Position numbers and translations under genes: made by a program
Origin: an uncultured Bacilli bacterium
Lineage (GTDB): Bacteria; Bacillota_I; Bacilli_A; RF39; UBA660
Length of the DNA stretch: 55,585 bases
Direction: 5' to 3'
Assembly (NCBI GenBank): GCA_934090795.1
Contig: CAKOJQ010000010.1
Location: forward strand, 1-55,585
Notes under the pieces: model-generated
What the model saw: only the letters and a program-made list of their open reading frames with translations
Database searches by the model: none
What the model was told of the DNA's origin: nothing
In this document: piece after piece, positions 15,275 to 24,430 of the stretch
Numbering within the stretch: the stretch's first letter is position 1
How the letters are laid out: each line of letters opens with the position of its first letter

Positions 15275-17023
15275 TTATTTTTTTTTAACTAACACTTTAT
15301 TTGTAGTATTATTTCTATCTTCAGGTATATCGTATTTTTTGATTAAATTTACTTTATCATTATTAATATAAAATAATGAGTAATTACTTCTGTCTCTAAC
15401 TAATTGTTCATAATCTTCGACTTCGACAATGTAATATCCTAATTTTTCAACAGACATACCATATTTTCTAGCTGTACTACTATATTCATCCTCAATTAAT
15501 AAAGCTTCATCTTTAAGTTTATTTAATTCTTCTAATATACATTCATTATTCATATTTTTAGATTCTATTTGATTATTTAATCTATTCATTATTCTTTTAA
15601 TATCGTTAAGATCATATACTCTTAATAAAATAGCTAAAACATCCAATAATGCTCCAAGCACAGCTCCACCAATTGTAAATGGAATAATATATTTAGTACT
15701 AATTCTACTGTCAGATTTATCTTGATATGTTTCTATAACTAGTGTACTTTTATCAGTTGTATTTTCTCCGATCTTTAGTGTATCAGTAGCTTCAGTATAT
15801 TGATATTTGAATTTAATATTACTATCAACTTTCCTATTTGTATCATGAATACCTTCTTGAGAATCTCCTGTAGTAGCAATAAAAGGAGTATCAGAAGAAC
15901 TAACATAATCATATGCTTTAACATTTCTAACATATCCTTCACCAACTGGATTTTTTCTCCAAGGATCACAAACTAATACAGTAGCAGCATAAGTAGTTAC
16001 TTTATCATCATATTCATAACTAATATCACCAATCACATTACCAGTATTTAAATCAACAGTTCTCGTAATTGTTTTATATTCAGTGATTTTATCAGATTTA
16101 GCTTTACCAATTAAACCGCCAGCACTAATTGTTATAACTGGAACTAATACAATTGAACAAGCTTTAGAAATAAGCAATGCTTTATTAATTTTTAAATTTT
16201 TAATTAATCCTTTATTATTTTTAAGTTTTTCTTCTAAAGCATTTCTTTTTGTGATTAATCTATTATTTTTCTTGTTAACTTCAAGTATAGCAACTCTTTT
16301 TCTTTCTTGATATTCTGAATTAGTTTCACCAATAGTTTTAAGAGATACCTTCTTTATAACATCTAAATTTAAATAATCATATCCTAATCCCTCAGTGGTA
16401 ATTCCTTTTAAATCTTCATCAATAAGATATTCTTGTGATAATTTATTTAAATCTCTAGCTAATAATCTGGCAATATTCTCTTTAATACTGCTATTATTCA
16501 ATTTCATAATATAATTAAAAATATCATTTCTTTCAAATATCTCTTCATGTAATATTACATTATAAATAACTTGATAAGCATTTTTAACTAATTCTTTTTC
16601 TTGATCGTTAAGATTGTTTCGTAAATTATTTATCGTAGAAACTAACCTTAAAGTTTGGTCTATTACATCACCAATATTATCACTACTAATATTTTTAACT
16701 CCAATACTAATTTTAGATGTTAATAAATATATCTCATATAAAGGCATTAAATTATTTTCAATTTTCTCCTGTAATTCATACAATCTTTTTATATAACTAT
16801 CATATATAAGACTTTCATAATCAAGTTGCATACCTTCATATAACATCTTATTAGAAAAACTAGAATCATTACTAGCATCATCAATAATTTTATCTAATTC
16901 TTTTTTATATTCACTAATATCAAATATTTTGTTAATTTTATTAAAAATTCCTTCTAAATTTTTAACCATTGCATCATATTTTTGATAACCTCTAGTTAAG
17001 TCAATATCATTAAATTTATTCAT
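15275..17023 (-). CDS. unknown two-span membrane protein with coiled-coil cytoplasmic part
   Basis: The 582-residue protein is not from a family I know. A long helical, partly coiled-coil N-terminal part runs to about residue 280. Membrane segment 1 is at about 282-305 (ACSIVLVPVITISAGGLIG). An extracellular beta-rich domain of about 135 residues follows, then membrane segment 2 at about 444-466 (FTIGGAVLGALLDVLAILL) and a helical tail. ATG on the minus strand at 17023 follows AGGGGG. Its sigma-A promoter faces that of a divergent lipoprotein gene across about 50 bp, so the two may be regulated together. Both ends are predicted inside the cell, suggesting a scaffold or sensor, but that is inference. 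Confidence 0.8.
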   Translation of the reverse strand: MNKFNDIDLTRGYQKYDAMVKNLEGIFNKINKIFDISEYKKELDKIIDDASNDSSFSNKMLYEGMQLDYESLIYDSYIKRLYELQEKIENNLMPLYEIYLLTSKISIGVKNISSDNIGDVIDQTLRLVSTINNLRNNLNDQEKELVKNAYQVIYNVILHEEIFERNDIFNYIMKLNNSSIKENIARLLARDLNKLSQEYLIDEDLKGITTEGLGYDYLNLDVIKKVSLKTIGETNSEYQERKRVAILEVNKKNNRLITKRNALEEKLKNNKGLIKNLKINKALLISKACSIVLVPVITISAGGLIGKAKSDKITEYKTITRTVDLNTGNVIGDISYEYDDKVTTYAATVLVCDPWRKNPVGEGYVRNVKAYDYVSSSDTPFIATTGDSQEGIHDTNRKVDSNIKFKYQYTEATDTLKIGENTTDKSTLVIETYQDKSDSRISTKYIIPFTIGGAVLGALLDVLAILLRVYDLNDIKRIMNRLNNQIESKNMNNECILEELNKLKDEALLIEDEYSSTARKYGMSVEKLGYYIVEVEDYEQLVRDRSNYSLFYINNDKVNLIKKYDIPEDRNNTTNKVLVKKK

Positions 17024-17050
17024 CGTTATCCCCCTAACAAATGTGTAACT

Positions 17051-17129
17051 ATTCTAGCATAAAATGACAAAAAAGTCAAATCACTTGTTCGTGTTTTTGA
17101 TTGACAAAATTTAGGTAAAATGATAATAT
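17051..17129. promoter_or_regulatory. back-to-back divergent promoters
   Basis: On the minus strand TTGACT (17079-17074), a 17-bp spacer and TAGAAT (17056-17051) serve the membrane gene. On the plus strand TTGACA (17101-17106), a 17-bp spacer and TAATAT (17124-17129) serve the lipoprotein gene. The -35 boxes are only 21 bp apart. Confidence 0.7.
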
Positions 17130-17152
17130 ATAACGCAAAAGAAGGGATATTA

Positions 17153-17887
17153 ATGGATAAAACAAAATTATCAAAATTAATGGCATATTTATTATCAATA
17201 AGTATTTTAGCAAGTGGTTGTGGAAAAAAATCTGAATGTGAAATTCCTACAAGACATGTTCATAAATATACTAAAGATTTTTCTGATGGAACAACAATTA
17301 CTAAGTATTTAGATAGTGAATATTTAAATCATTTTGGTTACAACTGGAACGAAGATTATATAGTTATAAACAAAGTTGATGAAAAAATGTATAAAAAATT
17401 ATCAAATTTATTTTTAGGAACCGATAACTGGGAATATTTATATAATGTTATGGCTAAACAAGAAGATTACTTAATGTTCTATTATGAATATACAACTATT
17501 GAAACATATACAACAACTGATAGTGATGGTAACACAACTTATCATACAAGAACTGTTCATCATGATGGTTGGCACAGTAACCCATATGATTCAGACAATA
17601 CTGGAAAAACAAGATTATATCATCATAGATTTTATGGCTATCGTTTAGTTTATATAAATGGCAATCCAAAATTAGAAGAAAGTCCAGCTGTAGATGATAT
17701 TAGAGAAATAATAAATGAGTATCAGTATTTTCCAGAAGATTGTGTAACTGAAGTATATGAAACATTTAAGTTTAATAAATCAGAATTACCATATTTAACT
17801 CCATCAGATTTTGATACATTTAATGGTCCTGATTTATCAAATAAATCAATTGAATTAGAAAATAATAAAGTTAAATCATTAAATTAA
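17153..17887 (+). CDS. lipoprotein of unknown function
   Basis: The precursor is 244 residues. An N-terminal signal (MDKTKLSKLMAYLLSIS) ends in the lipobox-like ILASGC, so the mature lipid-anchored Cys is at about residue 22, followed by GKKSE. The mature part is rich in Tyr, Thr, Asp and His with a WHSNPYDSDNTG segment; I do not recognise a fold. ATG 17153 is chosen because it follows gaaggga and the promoter -10 box lies at 17124-17129. The frame's earlier start at 17120 would be upstream of the transcription start. It is divergent from a membrane protein with a large external domain, a possible partner. Confidence 0.82.
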   Translation: MDKTKLSKLMAYLLSISILASGCGKKSECEIPTRHVHKYTKDFSDGTTITKYLDSEYLNHFGYNWNEDYIVINKVDEKMYKKLSNLFLGTDNWEYLYNVMAKQEDYLMFYYEYTTIETYTTTDSDGNTTYHTRTVHHDGWHSNPYDSDNTGKTRLYHHRFYGYRLVYINGNPKLEESPAVDDIREIINEYQYFPEDCVTEVYETFKFNKSELPYLTPSDFDTFNGPDLSNKSIELENNKVKSLN

Positions 17888-17927
17888 TAAAGATACACTT
17901 AAACGTGTGTTTTTTCTTTTACTTTAA

Positions 17928-17956
17928 TTTACACTGTCAAATTTCCATGATATAAT
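17928..17956 (+). promoter_or_regulatory. promoter of secA
   Basis: TTTACA (17928-17933), a 17-bp spacer and TATAAT (17951-17956) precede gagaggg and ATG 17980. Confidence 0.75.
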
Positions 17957-17979
17957 AATAACTTGAGAGGGTGATATAA

Positions 17980-20472
17980 ATGGGTTTATTAAAAAAACTT
18001 GTTGATACTGAATATAAAGAATTAAAAAGATTTAATAAAATAGCTGATGAAATAGAAGCTTTAGATGAAACATACTCTAAAATGAGCGACGAAGAATTAA
18101 AAAGTAAAACTGCTGAATTTAGAGAAAGATTAGCAAAAGGTGAAACTTTAGAAGATATTAAAGTAGAGGCATTTGCAACTGCAAGAGAAGCAGCATATCG
18201 TATGATTGGTGAAAAACCTTATCGTGTTCAATTAATTGGTGGTTTAGCAATTCATTATGGAAACATTGCTGAAATGAAAACTGGTGAAGGAAAAACATTA
18301 ACAACTATCTTACCTGCCTACTTAAATGCATTAACAGGTAAAGGAGTTCACGTTGTAACAGTTAATGAATACTTAAGTGACAGAAACGCTAAATGGATGG
18401 GACCTATTTATGATTTTTTAGGAATAACAGTAGGAGTTAACTTAAGAGAACTTACTCCAAGTCAAAAAAGAGATGTTTATAACTGTGATATAACATATTC
18501 AACAAATAATGAAATTGGTTTTGACTACTTAAGAGATAACATGGTAACCAAAAAAGAAGATCGTACACAAAGAGGCTTAAACTACTGTATTATCGATGAA
18601 GTCGATTCAATTCTTATTGATGAAGCAAGAACGCCTCTAATTATATCTGGTGGTAAAATGAATTCTGCTAATCTATATATGGATGCAGATCGTGCTGTTA
18701 AAAGATTGATTGCCGAAGAAGATTACATTATTGATGAAAAAGCAAAATCTGTTATTTTAACTGAAAAAGGAAGCATTAAAGTTCAAACATACTTTAAACT
18801 TGCTAATTTATATGATGCTGAAAATACTGCCTTAGTTCATCACATCAACCAAGCCTTAAAAGCTAACTTTGGTATGAAAAAAGATGTTGACTATGTTGTT
18901 GATGATGAAGGAAACGTTGTAATTGTCGACCAATTTACAGGTAGACTTATGCATGGACGTCAATTTAGTGAAGGATTACACCAAGCAATTGAAGCTAAAG
19001 AAGGCGTTAAAATAAATGAAGAAACAAAGACTTTAGCAACAATCACATTCCAAAACTTATTTAGAATGTATAATAAAATATCAGGTATGACTGGTACAGC
19101 TAAAACAGAAGAAGAAGAATTTAGAGATATTTATAACATGTATGTTATTGAAATACCTACTAACAAACCTTGCATTAGAGAAGATATGGCCGATATGATG
19201 TTTGCAACTGAAAAAGGTAAATATGACGCTATTGTTAAATTTATCGAAGAAGTTCATGCAACTGGAGAACCAATTCTAGTTGGTACAATTTCAGTTGAAT
19301 CAAACGAAAGATTAAGCAAGATGCTTACTAAAGCAAAATTACCTCACGAAGTATTAAATGCTAAGAATCATTTAAGAGAAGCTGAAATAATTGCTAAAGC
19401 CGGTGAAAAAGGTGCTATCACAATTGCTACTAACATGGCAGGACGTGGTACCGATATTAAACTAGGCGAAGGTGTTAAAGAATTAGGTGGCTTATGTGTA
19501 TTAGGTACTGAAAGACACGAATCACGTCGTATCGATAATCAGTTAAGAGGACGTGCTGGTCGTCAAGGAGATCCAGGATATTCACAATTCTTTATCTCAT
19601 TTGAAGATGAACTAATGAGAAGATTCGGTACTGATAAAATCAAAACAATGATTCAAAGCGTTGGTTATGATGAAACTCAACCAATAAGATCTAAAATGTT
19701 TTCAAAAAGCGTTGAAACAGCTCAAAAGAAAGTAGAAGGCAACAACTACGACATGCGTAAAACACTACTTGATTATGACAACATAGTTTCTGAACAAAGA
19801 AAAATAATCTATGAAAAGAGAAACGAAATATTAGATACAGATGATATTCATTCATTAATAATTGAAATATTTAAAGATTATGTTTTTGAATTTGTTGATA
19901 GTCACATGGCTCCAGAAGGATACTTAACAGAAAACGATTTAAAAGCAATTGAAAATAACTTTAATACAATATTAAAAAATCAAAAATTAGATTTATCAAA
20001 TTATAAAGATAAAAAAGAAGAAGAAACAATTGATTATGTAACTGAAATTGTTATTAAAGATTATGAAGAAAAAATAAAAGATGTACCTAAAGAAATGTTA
20101 GAAGACTTTGAAAGATATATTGCCTTAAGAGTTATTGATGATGCTTGGGTAGAACATATCAATTCAATGGAACATTTAAAAGAAGGAATTGGATTAAGAG
20201 GTTATGCTCAAACTAATCCATTACAAGCTTATGCTTTAGAAGGTTATGACATCTTTGATAAGATGCAAGATAATATTGATGCTAACATAGTTAATTTCTT
20301 ACTAAAATTAAACGTTAATATTAACCGTAAACCAGTTCAAAAAGGTATCGCCAATGATGGCAAAGAAACCTTAAAAAAAGAACCCGCTACTAATAAAAAG
20401 AAGAAAATAGGTCGTAACGATTTATGTCCTTGTGGTTCGGGAAAAAAATACAAACAATGCTGTGGGAAGTAG
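17980..20472 (+). CDS. secA: SecA, preprotein translocase ATPase
   Basis: SecA drives unfolded preproteins through SecYEG. The 830-residue protein shows Walker A (MKTGEGKTLT, about residues 99-108), the DEAD-box variant DEVD near 207, the preprotein cross-linking domain, motif IV-VI in the second RecA-like domain (ATNMAGRGTDIKL, QLRGRAGRQGDPG), the helical scaffold, and a C-terminal linker ending in the zinc-binding SEC-C motif CPCGSGKKYKQCCGK (about 816-830). ATG 17980 follows gagaggg. The final 45 bp recur downstream at 24295-24339 and, more degraded, at 24357 and 25225, marking the gene end as an integration site. The coding sequence is intact. Confidence 0.98.
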   Translation: MGLLKKLVDTEYKELKRFNKIADEIEALDETYSKMSDEELKSKTAEFRERLAKGETLEDIKVEAFATAREAAYRMIGEKPYRVQLIGGLAIHYGNIAEMKTGEGKTLTTILPAYLNALTGKGVHVVTVNEYLSDRNAKWMGPIYDFLGITVGVNLRELTPSQKRDVYNCDITYSTNNEIGFDYLRDNMVTKKEDRTQRGLNYCIIDEVDSILIDEARTPLIISGGKMNSANLYMDADRAVKRLIAEEDYIIDEKAKSVILTEKGSIKVQTYFKLANLYDAENTALVHHINQALKANFGMKKDVDYVVDDEGNVVIVDQFTGRLMHGRQFSEGLHQAIEAKEGVKINEETKTLATITFQNLFRMYNKISGMTGTAKTEEEEFRDIYNMYVIEIPTNKPCIREDMADMMFATEKGKYDAIVKFIEEVHATGEPILVGTISVESNERLSKMLTKAKLPHEVLNAKNHLREAEIIAKAGEKGAITIATNMAGRGTDIKLGEGVKELGGLCVLGTERHESRRIDNQLRGRAGRQGDPGYSQFFISFEDELMRRFGTDKIKTMIQSVGYDETQPIRSKMFSKSVETAQKKVEGNNYDMRKTLLDYDNIVSEQRKIIYEKRNEILDTDDIHSLIIEIFKDYVFEFVDSHMAPEGYLTENDLKAIENNFNTILKNQKLDLSNYKDKKEEETIDYVTEIVIKDYEEKIKDVPKEMLEDFERYIALRVIDDAWVEHINSMEHLKEGIGLRGYAQTNPLQAYALEGYDIFDKMQDNIDANIVNFLLKLNVNINRKPVQKGIANDGKETLKKEPATNKKKKIGRNDLCPCGSGKKYKQCCGK
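20428..20472 (+). other. attachment site within the 3' end of secA (left att)
   Basis: These are the last 15 codons of secA (Pro-Cys-Gly-Ser-Gly to stop). The same peptide-coding sequence with mostly synonymous changes reappears at 24295-24339, bracketing the integrase-bearing segment. This fits a tyrosine integrase that targets the conserved gene end and restores it on insertion. Confidence 0.65.
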
Positions 20473-20566
20473 CATAAAATAACGGAAAACTAATAATTAT
20501 AAAAATTATAAATTGGTTCGAGTTTTATAACTTGTCCACAAAATATTAAAAATATGTAGTAAAATA

Positions 20567-20601
20567 AAGGTGTGAACAATGATTATATTTGTTGACACCT
20601 T
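20567..20601 (+). terminator. strong hairpin in the leader of the KilA-N gene
   Basis: AAGGTGT-g-AACAA (20567-20579) pairs with TTGTT-g-ACACCTT (20589-20601), followed by TTTAAAA. It may terminate secA transcription or act as an attenuator or operator for the element gene downstream. Confidence 0.55.
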
Positions 20602-20632
20602 TTAAAATCTAAATAGAAAGGAGAAAAAAATA

Positions 20633-21517
20633 TTGAAAAAAGATTTAGTAACAGCAGAAATAATAGTTAAAGAAAATAAGGTGGGAATACTAAGAGTTGG
20701 AAATGTTAATTACATTTCTTTAACTGATTTAGCAAAGTATCAAAATTCAAGTGATCCATCTTTTACAGTTAAAAACTGGTTAAGAAGAGTAAATACTATT
20801 GATTATATTGGACTATGGGAAGAAATTCATAATCAAAATTTTAATTTGGTCGAATTCGACCAAATTAAAACTGAATACGGTAGAAACTCATTTGCAATGT
20901 CACCAACACAATGGGTAAAAAGAACTAAAGCAATAGGAATAATTTCAAAAGGTGGGAGATATAGTATTGGAACATATGCCCATCCAGATATTGCATTTGA
21001 ATTTGCAAGTTGGCTATCTCCGGAGTTTAAATTATATTTAATAACTGAATTTGAGAGATTAAAAACTAATGAAGCTTATCAAGAAAAAATAGATTGGCAA
21101 GCAAATAGAATTTTATCTAAATTAAACTATGTGGTTCACACTGATGCAGTAAAAACCTATATTGTTCCAACACTTACAGAAGCGCAAAAGAAATTTGTTT
21201 ATGCTGAAGAAGCTGATGTTTTAAATGTTGCTTTATTTGGGATGACAGCAAAAGAATGGAGAGAAAGAAATCCAAAACTTGCTGAAAATGGAAATATAAG
21301 AGATTATACTGATTTGCTTCATTTAGTGATATTAAACAATCTGCAAAACACAAATGCCGAACTAATTGAAGAAAAAATACCACAAGGTGAAAGATTAGTA
21401 AGACTTAATCATTCAGCAAGAAGACAAATGAAAGTATTAAAAGATAATAAAAATATAAAAGATTTAGAGTTATTACAAAAACAAGTTAATGAAGAAAATA
21501 ATTTAATAACTAATTAA
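20633..21517 (+). CDS. KilA-N domain protein of the integrated element
   Basis: The 294-residue protein carries an N-terminal KilA-N-type DNA-binding domain (about residues 20-145). Visible pieces are YISLTDLAKYQ, VKNWLRRVNTIDYIGLWEEIHN, and GGRYSIGTYAHPDIAFEFASWLSPEFKLYLITEFERLK. Such domains occur in phage and mobile-element antirepressors and regulators. The C-terminal part is helical (EAQKKFVYAEEADVLNVALFGMTAKEWRERNP). It starts with TTG at 20633 after a good aaaggag. It sits directly after secA, ends in its own terminator and precedes the integrase, so a regulatory role in the element is likely. Confidence 0.82.
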   Translation: MKKDLVTAEIIVKENKVGILRVGNVNYISLTDLAKYQNSSDPSFTVKNWLRRVNTIDYIGLWEEIHNQNFNLVEFDQIKTEYGRNSFAMSPTQWVKRTKAIGIISKGGRYSIGTYAHPDIAFEFASWLSPEFKLYLITEFERLKTNEAYQEKIDWQANRILSKLNYVVHTDAVKTYIVPTLTEAQKKFVYAEEADVLNVALFGMTAKEWRERNPKLAENGNIRDYTDLLHLVILNNLQNTNAELIEEKIPQGERLVRLNHSARRQMKVLKDNKNIKDLELLQKQVNEENNLITN

Positions 21518-21550
21518 AAAAAGTATCAGCATATTTGTTGATACTTTTTT
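21516..21550 (+). terminator. terminator of the KilA-N gene
   Basis: AAAGTATCA (21520-21528) pairs with TGATACTTT (21539-21547) with a T tail. Confidence 0.8.
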
Positions 21551-21591
21551 GATGTAAAATTATAATGATCAAAAGAAAGGAAGATGATAAA

Positions 21592-22829
21592 ATGATCAGT
21601 ATAAGAAAAAGGGGTAAAGTATATCAATATTGTTTTGAAGCTGGAAAGATAAATGGAAGGAGAAAACAAATAACTAAAAGTGGTTTTAAAACAAAAAATG
21701 AAGCATATACAGCGGGACAAAAAGCATACGATGAATTTATAAATGGAGTAACAAGTATAGAGTGTAATATGCTATATGGAGATTATTTAGATTATTGGAT
21801 GAAGGAATATTTTGAAATAAATTATAAATATTCTACGTCAAAGAGATATAAAGAAACTTTTAGCAATATTAAAAAGGAATTAGGTAATTATAAGTTATCA
21901 GCTTTAACACCATATATTCTAAATCAGGCGTTATTAAGGTTATATCAAACATCTGGTACAAGGGATGCACTAAGAAATTATCAAAAGGTTATTAAGAGTT
22001 CGTTGAGGGATGCAACTTACTATTTTGGATTTATTAAGAATAACCCAGCTGGTGATTTGGAGATACCTAGAATATTATCATTTGAACTAAAAAAAACAAT
22101 ATAGGTCACATCTATACTGAAGAAGAAATAGAAATAATTTTGGGCAAATTTAAGAATAACAAAGTTTTTGTATGTGCATTTTTAACTGCTTGCTATACGG
22201 GAATGAGAACTGGTGAAGTATTTGCTTTAACTTGGGATGATATTGATTTAGAAAATAGAATAATAAAAATTAATAAGACAGTTTACGCAAAAGATAAAGA
22301 AGAAAATGGCAGATGGTATTTAGGTACGACAAAAACAATAGGCAGTAGTAGAGAAGTTTATATTTGTGATACTCTATATTCAGTATTATCTAATTATAAA
22401 AATCTGCAAGTTAAATATAAAAAAGAATATTGCAAAAAGTATAAAAGATATACCTTAAAAGAAATAAAAAATAAATATGGTAAGTTAGTAGAATATAAAG
22501 TTATAGAAAGTAATTCTAAACGCAATAGAGTAGAAATGGTGTTTACTAGAAAAGATGGAACTTATTCAGGAACGGATATTATTAGGTATCCATTTAGAAT
22601 AATTCATCATGAATTAGGGATTCAATGCAGATTTTACGATTTAAGAAGAAGTTTTGCTACTATAAGTTTAAGAGGCGGGTGTGAAATAAAAGATATTGCA
22701 GAGGTGTTAGGGCATAAAAGAATAGAAACTACCGAAAAATATTATATTTCAAGTACAAGTGAAGATAAGAAAACGGTTTCAAAAATATTAGAACAAAATC
22801 TCAAAAACTATAGTAATTTTAAAATGTAG
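21592..22829 (+). pseudogene. tyrosine site-specific integrase (Tn916/phage type), split by a one-base frameshift
   Basis: The N-terminal arm-binding and SAM-like core-binding parts are encoded from ATG 21592 (after aaaggaag) to a stop at 22102-22104. The catalytic part continues in another frame from about 22092. One extra A in the A8 run (22089-22096) would restore a continuous 412-residue protein, the usual size. Catalytic landmarks are CYTGMRTGE (Arg I), a beta-strand Lys region, YDLRRSF (Arg II, with Tyr in place of the usual first His), LGH and TTEKYY with the nucleophilic Tyr. The break may be a true mutation, an assembly error in a homopolymer, or a slippage-decoded frameshift. It should act at the secA 3' end. 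Confidence 0.85.
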
Positions 22830-22895
22830 ATAAATTGTTATTTTTATGAAATGATGATATAATTTTATATGAAAAATTTACTTTGGAGAAGAAAT

Positions 22896-24092
22896 ATGAG
22901 TGATAATTTTAAATATAGTGAATGGAGAAAAAATGAAAATATAAAACGATATGAAATTCCTAATGTTGAAAACTATTTTGAAGATTTAATGAATATTGAA
23001 CATTCATTTTCAGGAAGAATGGATATACCATTAGCAAACACTTTTATAATGGAAGCGGTTCAATTAGTTGTTAATTCTATTTCTCTTTTTGAATTAGGTT
23101 ATTTTGATAATGCTTACTATTCCTTAAGGGAAGCTATTGAAATATCAACAACAATAGTTTATTTATCAGATATGCCAGATGAAGAAAGACGAGAAAAAAT
23201 GGAAGATTGGAAAAATACTAAAGATTTTCCAATGCAAGGACAAATGTTAAATCAGTTATATCAATATGGGATAGTAATATCCGATATGAAAGAGAAAATG
23301 GAATCATTTTTTGATGAAATAAAAAATGTTAGCAAAAAGATAAATAAATGTATTCATAAACAGGGTTTAAGATTCTTTTATGTTAGCAGAAATCATCCAA
23401 TAAATATAAAAAAGGATGATAAAGTATTTATTGAAAATTATGTTGACTTTTTGGAAAAAACTATTGGAATAATTGCAGTTATGAGATTGGCAATAGATCC
23501 ATATCCCGTATTATTAATGGATGAAGAAATATTATTAAGATGTTTTGATTCTATGACAGAAGCATATAAAAATGAATTTGTAGAAAAATATATTACAAAT
23601 GAAACATTAAAAGATTATAAAAAAACAGAAATGTACATAAATCACTATAATGGACATATTACCGAAGAAAAAAAGAATTATGCTGTTTTTGATATAATGA
23701 AACATCAAGTTATAGATACAACAAAAAGAAAAGAGATATTATCGCAAATCCATTTATTAGATAATACGGATAAAATAGCAACATATATAGCATTGATTTC
23801 TAAAAAGGTTGTAAAGATATATACTTATGGTGGTCTTCAAATGTATTTTACTGATAGAAAAACAAACAGAAAGGCACTTTCATGGGATGGTATGGAATTT
23901 AAACAATTTGAAGAAAGTAAAGAAAAATTTAATCAAAATTACGATGAAGTTTTTATATCAGTATTCACTTATAATATAGGAGATAATAAACAAGAATCTT
24001 TTTTTGTCGAACATAATGAGTGTTTAAACGATTATGACATTAATTTGATAAAAGAATTGTCTGTAGATAAAATTATGGAAGACCATGGTTGA
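22896..24092 (+). CDS. unknown element cargo protein, possibly HEPN-like
   Basis: The 398-residue protein is not confidently recognised. The N-terminal half is helical with the pattern SLFELGYFDNAYYSLREAIEIS followed, about 90 residues later, by VSKKINKCIHKQG. That resembles HEPN-like and DUF5677-like helical bundles seen in abortive-infection proteins. The C-terminal half (about 250-398) is mixed alpha/beta. ATG 22896 follows ttggag; an upstream ATG at 22869 has no such site. It is the last gene before the right attachment site, the usual place for cargo. A defence role is inference only. Confidence 0.6.
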   Translation: MSDNFKYSEWRKNENIKRYEIPNVENYFEDLMNIEHSFSGRMDIPLANTFIMEAVQLVVNSISLFELGYFDNAYYSLREAIEISTTIVYLSDMPDEERREKMEDWKNTKDFPMQGQMLNQLYQYGIVISDMKEKMESFFDEIKNVSKKINKCIHKQGLRFFYVSRNHPINIKKDDKVFIENYVDFLEKTIGIIAVMRLAIDPYPVLLMDEEILLRCFDSMTEAYKNEFVEKYITNETLKDYKKTEMYINHYNGHITEEKKNYAVFDIMKHQVIDTTKRKEILSQIHLLDNTDKIATYIALISKKVVKIYTYGGLQMYFTDRKTNRKALSWDGMEFKQFEESKEKFNQNYDEVFISVFTYNIGDNKQESFFVEHNECLNDYDINLIKELSVDKIMEDHG

Positions 24093-24134
24093 CACTAAAT
24101 AATATATTTTATATAATTGTAGCAAGTGAACGGA

Positions 24135-24151
24135 TGTGGACACTGTCCACA
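24135..24151. repeat. 17-bp perfect inverted repeat near the right att site
   Basis: TGTGGACA-c-TGTCCACA is a perfect palindrome. Its half TGTCCACA also occurs just right of secA (about 20534-20541), consistent with a recombinase or excisionase site shared by both element ends. Confidence 0.5.
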
Positions 24152-24180
24152 ATATGTACATGTTAGAGAAATACTTATAG

Positions 24181-24276
24181 TACAGGTAATATCATAAATA
24201 CAAATAATATAGATGTTACCTAGTCTGGAAAAGCCTGAAAAATACAGGTAATATTATAAATACAAATAATACAGAT
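24181..24276. repeat. two 34-bp direct repeats, candidate integrase arm-type sites
   Basis: Copies at 24181-24214 and 24243-24276 differ at only two positions and both begin tacaggtaat. The second lies just upstream of the duplicated secA end. Direct repeats beside a core site are what the N-terminal domain of Tn916-like integrases binds. Confidence 0.55.
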
Positions 24277-24294
24277 AATATGGGAGTACAAAGT

Positions 24295-24339
24295 TCTTGT
24301 GGTTCTGGTAAAAAATATAAACAATGCTGTGGTAAATAG
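24295..24339 (+). other. right attachment site: second copy of the secA 3' end
   Basis: The bases translate as S-C-G-S-G-K-K-Y-K-Q-C-C-G-K-stop, the same as the last secA residues apart from Ser for Pro, with mostly synonymous third-base differences. There is no SecA body upstream, so it is an att remnant and not a gene. Confidence 0.75.
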
Positions 24340-24356
24340 CTTGTTTTATAAGGGTT

Positions 24357-24398
24357 TGTGAGTTTGGCAAGAATCCTAAACAACGTTGTAGTAAATAG
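24357..24398 (+). other. third, degenerate copy of the secA 3' end
   Basis: It translates as C-E-F-G-K-N-P-K-Q-R-C-S-K-stop, keeping spacing, Lys and two Cys of the SEC-C motif. The 19 bases taaatagcttgttttataa follow both this copy (24392-24410) and the previous one (24333-24351), so the two are tandem duplicates. Confidence 0.6.
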
Positions 24399-24430
24399 CT
24401 TGTTTTATAAAAAAATAGGATGGTGAAAAT

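Noticed and set aside
20513..20525. tRNA fragment suggested by ggttcgagt
   Set aside because: No acceptor stem, anticodon arm or D-loop around it.
24271..24339. a short SEC-C protein gene
   Set aside because: No start with ribosome binding site and no body; it duplicates the secA terminus and is better explained as an att copy.
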